NCBI GenBank assembly: GCA_013003255.1 | Contig: JABDJZ010000607.1 | Coordinates: forward strand, 1 to 11,565 | Length of the DNA stretch: 11,565 nucleotides | From: Rhodothermales bacterium | GTDB taxonomy: Bacteria > Bacteroidota > Rhodothermia > Rhodothermales > UBA10348 | Direction: 5' to 3' | Shown here: in pieces, positions 6,720 to 11,565 of the stretch | Position numbering within the stretch: the first letter of the stretch is position 1 | How the letters are laid out: every line of letters begins with the position of its first letter | Program-made: the position numbers and the translations under genes | The notes under the pieces: model-generated | Database searches by the model: none | What the model was told of the DNA's origin: nothing | The model's input: only the letters and a program-made list of their open reading frames with translations

Positions 6720-8411
6720 ATGTCCATGATCGCGGGCTTACCGTCCCCGTACAATCGCGCTCAGCTGAAGGGTGACCTGGTCGCCGGCCTGACGGTCGGG
6801 GTCATGGTGATCCCGCAGGCCATGGCCTATGCGGTCCTGGCCGGCGTTCCACCGGTCTATGGGCTGTACGCCTCCCTGGTACCGCTGGGCATCTACGCCC
6901 TGTTGGGTACCTCGCGCCAGGTGGCCGCAGGTGTCGTCGCCATTGATTCACTTATTGTGGTGGCCGCTATCGCCCCGCTGGCCGAGCGGGGCAGCCTGGA
7001 GTTCGTAGCCGCAGCTGTGGTGCTGGCGGGCCTGACAGGCGTCATCCAGATTGCGCTGGGTGTGGCCCGGTTCGGATTTCTGGTAGCCCTCCTTTCCAGG
7101 CCGGTCATCTCCGGGTTTGCATCGGCAGCCGCCATTACCATTGGCCTGAGCCAGGTCCCGGGCCTCATTGGCGCGGATCTCGAGGGACTTCCCACGCTGT
7201 GGCGCCTGGTTGACGATGTGGGGGCACTCGTTTCGGGTGCGCACCTGATCTCGTCCGCCATCGGCTTCGGAGCCATCGCGCTTCTGATTCTCCTCCGGCG
7301 ATGGAAGCCGGGAATACCCTCGGCCCTGGTTGCTGTAGTTGCGGGAACGCTGATTGTGTGGCAGCTGAAGCTGGACGGAAGTGGCGTAGATATCGTGGCC
7401 GAGATACCACACGGACTACCTGCCTTTCAGGTGCCCCGGTCATCACTAGGCCTCATTGGTGATCTGGTCCCGACCGCCGTGGCCCTGGCGCTCATCCAGT
7501 TCACGACCCTGATCTCGCTCGGCAAGACATTCGCCCGCAAGAACGGCTACCGTCTGGACGCCAACCGGGAGTTGATCACCGTGGGGGCCATGAATCTGAT
7601 TGGGTCTTTTTTCCGCAGCATTCCGGTTTCGGGAAGCTTCTCGAGGACGGCCGTTGCGGACCGCGCCGGCGCGAGGTCTTCTCTCGCGAACCTGTTTGCG
7701 ATGCTTTTGGTAGCGGTCACGCTGCTCTTCCTGACGCCCGCGTTCCATTACCTGCCCATTCCCATCTTTGCCGCCATCATCATGGTTGCCGCATTCGGGA
7801 TGGTGGACTGGAAAGAAATCAGAGACCTCTTCCGGTCAAAGCAGGTTGATGGATGGATTGCGGTGACCACCTTTGGTGTGACGCTGTTGGTCGGGATCCA
7901 GGAGGGCATACTGACTGGCATTGTCGCGTCCATTATTGCCATCATGTTCCGCATCACCCGTCCGGACATGGTGGAGCTGGGTCGACTGGAAGGTACCGAT
8001 CTCTACCGGGCCCTGAACAGGCGCGAGGACACGCAGCGCATCAAGGGCGTGTACATCCTGCGATTTGACGCATCGTTCAGCTTCGCCAACGCAGACTACA
8101 TCAGGGACCACATTCTCCATTACGTCGAGAACACGCCCGGTACCCGCGCGCTGGTCCTGGATGCCACCAGCATCAATGACCTCGACATGACCGCCGCCGA
8201 GGCGTTGTCAGAGATCGTAGACACGCTGAGGGAGAATGGGATTGCCATCGCCATCGCCGGCGTCAAGGGTCGCGTGGCTGACGTCCTGAAGAGTAGCGGT
8301 CTGGCGGGAGAGGTCGGCCAGGACAACTTCTACCTGTCCGTACACCGCGCCGTGGATGCCCTGCAGCGGTCGTGGGAAGGGTCACCCGGCAACGGCGACA
8401 CCCTGGAGTAG
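6720..8411 (+). CDS. SulP (SLC26-type) inorganic anion transporter with STAS domain, copy 2
   Basis: The product is a second SulP carrier of 563 residues, clearly related to copy 1 but not a recent duplicate. The opening motif is PQAMAYAVLAGVPPVYGLYA from residue 32. The TM3 region reads GTSRQVAAGVVAIDSL at 63-78, with Val72 replacing the usual proline and Asp76 in the substrate helix. The TM10 motif is PVSGSFSRTAV from 302, with Gly-Ser in place of Gly-Gly. The STAS domain begins near 445 (VYILRFDASFSFAN), and its loop reads DMTA at 489-492. These changes suggest a different anion or mode from copy 1. It follows the HiPIP terminator, so it needs its own promoter or read-through. I see no clear promoter in the 30 bases between. 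It ends 8 bases from the convergent chaperone gene. Confidence 0.92.
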   Translation: MSMIAGLPSPYNRAQLKGDLVAGLTVGVMVIPQAMAYAVLAGVPPVYGLYASLVPLGIYALLGTSRQVAAGVVAIDSLIVVAAIAPLAERGSLEFVAAAVVLAGLTGVIQIALGVARFGFLVALLSRPVISGFASAAAITIGLSQVPGLIGADLEGLPTLWRLVDDVGALVSGAHLISSAIGFGAIALLILLRRWKPGIPSALVAVVAGTLIVWQLKLDGSGVDIVAEIPHGLPAFQVPRSSLGLIGDLVPTAVALALIQFTTLISLGKTFARKNGYRLDANRELITVGAMNLIGSFFRSIPVSGSFSRTAVADRAGARSSLANLFAMLLVAVTLLFLTPAFHYLPIPIFAAIIMVAAFGMVDWKEIRDLFRSKQVDGWIAVTTFGVTLLVGIQEGILTGIVASIIAIMFRITRPDMVELGRLEGTDLYRALNRREDTQRIKGVYILRFDASFSFANADYIRDHILHYVENTPGTRALVLDATSINDLDMTAAEALSEIVDTLRENGIAIAIAGVKGRVADVLKSSGLAGEVGQDNFYLSVHRAVDALQRSWEGSPGNGDTLE

Positions 8412-8419
8412 CCCGCAGT

Positions 8420-9379
8420 TCAGGGCCGGTCTGCTCCTTCGAGTTCCGCGGCCACCGCCATCCCGACCGTCTCAAGCACCCCGTCCGTTCGATGTAGGCG
8501 TTCGGTCCAGAGCTTGGCCCAGGCGTCCAGGGCAGGATGCAGCTCAGCCCATTCCGCCCAGCCATCCCGATAGGCCTGCGTCTCCTGCCGTAGCTGGTCC
8601 AGGATGGCATCCAGGTCTCCGTACGATGCGGCGCTGTTCAACAGGTTGCCCATCATCAGGGCACGGCCCCCGAAACCGCTGGGACTGCCGGTGGACCGGG
8701 TCAGGCGCCGAACGGAGGCTCGGCCCAGGTAGATGCCGGTAAACAGGTGGCTGGTCAGGTAGCCAGCCAGGTCCTTCACACCGGTTCCGGGATCGGCCAG
8801 TGGCGGCTCGCGGTCAGGAAGGGCAGTGGCGAAGGCCCCGTGGGTTACACCGGCGCCCAACGCTTCCGGAACCGTTTCCGACGGACCTACAATTTCAAGC
8901 AGTACCACGACCGCTACATCCAACAGGTCGGCATACTCGGAATCGCCCTCGCGCCGGAGCGCCATTCCAAGTGCGGGTAGCCACGAAAGGCACTTGCTCA
9001 CGATGAATGAGCTCAGGACTTCCGGAGACGCCTTCGCAACCAGAAGAGAAACCGTCTTCAGCAGCCCCGAGACGTGCTCGCGGGAGTCTCCGGCAAGGTC
9101 AGGGCTCAACCCGAATCCTCGCAACAGATCAACGGCCTCCGTCTCGGCGACGCCACCGGAGAGTCCATCCGGATTGAGAAACACCCCCGCGTACGGGGGT
9201 ACCGCGAATCCGAACAGGCTCTGGTGGGCCGCCAGTATCTCGTCATCCGATGCCGAAGTCTCAGACACATCGAAACCCGCCGAGCGGAGTCGTGCCCGAT
9301 TCGGACCCGTCAGTCCAGCTTCCAGGACGTCAGACAGCAGACTGAGTGCCGGCGCAATGCCGTGGCGTTCGGAAGTCAC
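8420..9379 (-). CDS. TorD/DmsD-like molybdoenzyme chaperone with a long C-terminal extension
   Basis: The protein has 319 residues. Residues about 48-165 look like the all-helical TorD/DmsD/NarJ chaperone fold: a HQSLFGFAVPPYAGVFLNPDG block at 52-72, then FIVSKCLSWLPALGMAL at 125-141 and a final helix to about 164. Such proteins bind the signal peptide and apo-form of DMSO-reductase-family enzymes and aid cofactor insertion. The usual length is about 200. Here about 120 further residues (200-319) include a GIYLGRASVRRL...GFGGRALMMGNLLNSAASYGD block, helical in appearance and rich in Trp at 274-291. It starts with GTG, the base after the SQR stop (TAGGTG), with AGGGG 9 bases upstream inside that gene, so translation is probably coupled. 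Its client should be the molybdopterin enzyme two genes upstream. Chaperone identity is fairly sure; the role of the tail is unknown. Confidence 0.75.
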   Translation of the reverse strand: MTSERHGIAPALSLLSDVLEAGLTGPNRARLRSAGFDVSETSASDDEILAAHQSLFGFAVPPYAGVFLNPDGLSGGVAETEAVDLLRGFGLSPDLAGDSREHVSGLLKTVSLLVAKASPEVLSSFIVSKCLSWLPALGMALRREGDSEYADLLDVAVVVLLEIVGPSETVPEALGAGVTHGAFATALPDREPPLADPGTGVKDLAGYLTSHLFTGIYLGRASVRRLTRSTGSPSGFGGRALMMGNLLNSAASYGDLDAILDQLRQETQAYRDGWAEWAELHPALDAWAKLWTERLHRTDGVLETVGMAVAAELEGADRP

Positions 9380-10588
9380 CTACGCCCGCCCCTTGAGCAT
9401 GCCCTTCCAGTAGAGCTGCGGAAGAATGTGCTTCTTCAGGATGTACATGCTCAGCCGTTCCTTGGTGGTATCAAACGGGAAGGAGGGCATTGGACGGTTG
9501 TTGTAGTCGAACTCCGCCAGTATCAGCTTGCCATACCCGGTGATCAGCGGGCATGAGGAATACCCGGTGTAGCCTCCTGGAGGCGTTTTGCCATCCAGCT
9601 CCGCCAGCATGCTTGCCACCACTACCGGGGCCTGCTTCCGAACGGCTGCGCCCGTCTTGGCGTTCGGCGTTCCGGCCGAATCACCCAGGCTGAAGACGTT
9701 GGGGTACCGGTTGTGCTGCAGCGTTCCGTGGTCGACGTCCACCCAGCCCTCGGCATTGGCCAGCGCGCTTTCGCGCACCACGTCCAGAGCGCTCTGTGGC
9801 GGAACGACGTGGATCATGTCGAAGGAATGGTCCTCCTCGTGCTGATCTCCGGTTTCCGGATTGGTGATCCTGAATGTGGCCTTTTTGGCAGGGCCGTCAA
9901 TGGCGATGAGTTCCGTCTGCGTGTTGAAGTTGATGCCGTAGCGCTTGATGACCTTCTTCAGCGTACGCTCGAATTCAGGGACGCCGAAGACCACCGTGCC
10001 GGGACTCATGAACTTGATCGACGAGTCTTTCAGGTAGCCCGACCGACGCATATGATCGGCCGACAGGTACATGATCTTCTGCGGAGCACCGCCGCACTTG
10101 ATCGGGGTCGAGGGCTGGGTGAAGATGAGCTTGCTGCCGCCCTTGAGGGACTTGAGTGTCTCCCAGGTATAGGGGACCAGGTCGTACGTGTAGTTGGAGC
10201 AGACTCCGTTCTTGCCGATGGCCTCTGCCAGTCCGGGAATTGCGCTCCAGTTGAGCTGGATTCCCGGTGCGACGACCAGTTGCCTGTAGCCAAGCGTACC
10301 GCCGCTCTTGAGGGTCACTTGATTCGCATCCGGCGCGAAACCGGTCACAGCATCCTTGACCCAGGTGACGCCCTTGGGGATGAGGTCCTTTTCGTTCTTC
10401 TCCGTAACGCTGCGGTCGAAGATTCCGCCGCCCACCATGGTCCAGACGGGCTGGTAGTAGTGCTTCTCGGAAGGATCGACTACGGCAACGTTGAGGGATT
10501 TGCGAGCGCGGCGAAGCCGGGCGGCCATGGTGAGGCCGGCAGTGCCGCCTCCGACGATGACCACGTCGTATTTATTAGTCTCAGACAT
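9380..10588 (-). CDS. sqr: Sulfide:quinone oxidoreductase, type II (SQOR-like)
   Basis: This flavoprotein oxidises sulfide to sulfane sulfur or persulfide and passes electrons to the quinone pool, acting on the membrane surface. The 402 residues begin with the FAD-binding VVIVGGGTAGLTMAARL (9-25). Then come HYYQPVWTMVGGG (43-55), the block GIQLNWSAIPGLAEAI (109-124) and GVCSNYTYD (128-136). PIKCGGAPQKIMYL (162-175) holds Cys165, and HVVPPQSALDVV is at 260-271. NVFSLGDSAGTPNAKTGAA (297-315) is the second FAD motif, and SSCPLITGYGKLILAEFDY (344-362) holds Cys346. Cys165 and Cys346 are the pair expected to bridge the growing sulfur chain, as in mitochondrial SQOR. The PQKIMYL and HVVPP wording favours type II over type I or flavocytochrome c. 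There is no signal peptide. The ATG at 10588 is 35 bases after the molybdoenzyme stop and only a weak ribosome site is seen. Confidence 0.9.
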   Translation of the reverse strand: MSETNKYDVVIVGGGTAGLTMAARLRRARKSLNVAVVDPSEKHYYQPVWTMVGGGIFDRSVTEKNEKDLIPKGVTWVKDAVTGFAPDANQVTLKSGGTLGYRQLVVAPGIQLNWSAIPGLAEAIGKNGVCSNYTYDLVPYTWETLKSLKGGSKLIFTQPSTPIKCGGAPQKIMYLSADHMRRSGYLKDSSIKFMSPGTVVFGVPEFERTLKKVIKRYGINFNTQTELIAIDGPAKKATFRITNPETGDQHEEDHSFDMIHVVPPQSALDVVRESALANAEGWVDVDHGTLQHNRYPNVFSLGDSAGTPNAKTGAAVRKQAPVVVASMLAELDGKTPPGGYTGYSSCPLITGYGKLILAEFDYNNRPMPSFPFDTTKERLSMYILKKHILPQLYWKGMLKGRA

Positions 10589-10623
10589 GGGTCCGATTCA
10601 GAAGGCAGGGCCGCAACGGGGGG

Positions 10624-11565
10624 CTATCTCCCGAACGGCTCCTCAGGAAGTGAATAAGCGTTCTTGACGGGCTTGAGGGGCCGCTTGAGCCAATACGGCC
10701 TCCGGGTACCATCAGGTGAATGGTCAACGGCCGAGCGCGTCAATTCCACCCACTCACGGTAGGCTTCCATCGACTTGTTGGTATCGACCCACACGTCACC
10801 GTGTTTGTCGCCAGGCTCGGCCTTTTTGACGTTGTAGGCTTTTTGAAGCCAACAGTGTGCGCCGGAAATCGGGTCGGGATGTACGGCGTGGGTCAGGTTC
10901 TGGTGAACCCCCACGTCTTCCCACCAGATTCGGCTGGTATCGGGGTCAAAGGATTCCCAGGCACCGGCACCGTGGAGCACCTCCAGTCGATGCGTGTCGC
11001 CTGCTTCTTCGTGCAGCTTGACCAGGTTGGACGCTCCCTTGTTGACACCGCTGTTCTCCTCGAGACGCCAGCGTCCAAGGTGGTGGCTCATGGCGATGAC
11101 ACCGGGCTTGATGCCTTCGGTTACCCAGACCTTGTCCACGAAGTAGCCGATCTGCGTGGTCACGCGAACGAGTTCGCCTGACCGCACGCCCAGCCTGTTC
11201 GCGTCCACCGGATGGATCCAGATGGGGTTCTTGTGGCTCAATTCGTAGAGCCACTTGGCGTTTGCGCTTCGCGTGTGAATCAGCGTTGGCAGCCGAAAAT
11301 TGGGCAAGAGCAACATTTCGCCCTTGTCTATATCGATCTCATCGGGGTGGACATGGCTCTTGAGGGTCCATGGCAACGTGTATTCTTTTTCGGTCCACCC
11401 CCAATCGCGCAACGTCGGGCTGAAAAATTCCAGTTTGCGACTTGGTGTGCCAAATCCCGCCTTTGCCTTTCCGTCGACCATGACACCAACGACGGCATCG
11501 TCTCGCACGACGCGCCCGTCAGCTTCTACTTCGGTATCTGTGGCGTCGATCTCCCGGTCATAAGG
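10624..11565 (-). CDS. Molybdopterin oxidoreductase catalytic subunit (SoeA/PsrA/PhsA-like), C-terminal part
   Basis: The reading frame is open through the right edge, so only the last 313 codons are present and the true start lies beyond 11565. The visible part is the C-terminal end of a DMSO-reductase-superfamily enzyme. TPSRKLEFFSP at 39-49 of the fragment is the usual lead into the last domain. A molybdopterin-dinucleotide-binding beta-barrel follows, with LPNFRLPTLIHTRSANAKWL from 87, NPIWIHPVDANRLGVRSGE from 113 and SHHLGRWRLE near 160. A long tail (about 190-313) includes HQNLTHAVHPDPISGAHCW. The family oxidises or reduces sulfur oxyanions, polysulfide, arsenite and others. Beside SQR and a TorD-like chaperone, a sulfur substrate is most likely. 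The N-terminal Fe-S cysteines, the Mo ligand and any Tat signal are not in the window, so substrate and cell side cannot be settled. Confidence 0.85.
   Translation of the reverse strand, partial: PYDREIDATDTEVEADGRVVRDDAVVGVMVDGKAKAGFGTPSRKLEFFSPTLRDWGWTEKEYTLPWTLKSHVHPDEIDIDKGEMLLLPNFRLPTLIHTRSANAKWLYELSHKNPIWIHPVDANRLGVRSGELVRVTTQIGYFVDKVWVTEGIKPGVIAMSHHLGRWRLEENSGVNKGASNLVKLHEEAGDTHRLEVLHGAGAWESFDPDTSRIWWEDVGVHQNLTHAVHPDPISGAHCWLQKAYNVKKAEPGDKHGDVWVDTNKSMEAYREWVELTRSAVDHSPDGTRRPYWLKRPLKPVKNAYSLPEEPFGR

Noticed and set aside
8401..8430. A possible bidirectional terminator between the convergent sulP copy 2 and chaperone genes.
   Set aside because: Only 8 bases separate the stops, and I found no convincing stem with a T-run on either strand.
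9713..10657. A 314-codon open frame on the plus strand opposite the SQR gene.
   Set aside because: It is the antisense shadow of a gene with clear FAD and cysteine motifs.

Overview
The window is high-GC bacterial DNA. Its core is a sulfur-oxidation and sulfur-transport island that follows one housekeeping gene, recJ. No 16S or other phylogenetic marker is present, so the host assignment is soft. The Tat-exported lipoprotein points to a Gram-negative cell. The wording of RecJ and of the first SulP transporter, and a possible TTG-N17-TAnnTT promoter before the HiPIP gene, fit a high-GC member of the Bacteroidota/Rhodothermota neighbourhood. Strong AGGAGG-type ribosome binding sites are unusual for classical Bacteroidetes, so another phylum such as Gemmatimonadota cannot be excluded.

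Layout. Plus strand: recJ (122-1849); a 104-bp gap with a perfect 14-bp palindrome; two half-size YeeE/YedE-type sulfur transporters (1954-2511 and 2522-2959); a CstB-like metallo-beta-lactamase/double-rhodanese persulfide enzyme (2977-4431); a GNRA-type hairpin; a first SulP anion transporter (4480-6174); a Tat lipoprotein high-potential iron-sulfur protein (6254-6625) with its own likely promoter and a good intrinsic terminator; and a second, divergent SulP transporter (6720-8411). Minus strand, converging on the SulP gene with only 8 bp between stops and read from the right edge inward: the C-terminal part of a molybdopterin oxidoreductase (beyond 11565 to 10624), a type II-like sulfide:quinone oxidoreductase (10588-9380), and an extended TorD-like chaperone that starts on the base after the SQR stop (9379-8420).

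How the genes could work together (inference). SQR oxidises sulfide to a persulfide and reduces quinone. The CstB-like protein handles persulfide, by dioxygenation and sulfur transfer, to give sulfite or thiosulfate. The molybdenum enzyme, matured by the TorD-like chaperone, would act on a sulfur oxyanion or polysulfide. The YeeE/YedE pair would move thiosulfate or sulfane sulfur across the membrane. The two SulP proteins would move sulfate, sulfite or bicarbonate. The HiPIP could carry electrons on the outer face of the cytoplasmic membrane or on the outer membrane. Every family here is known. The interest lies in the combination, the membrane-anchored HiPIP between two unlike SulP carriers, and the large extension on the TorD-like chaperone. 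No transposase, tRNA, rRNA, CRISPR array or phage gene was seen.
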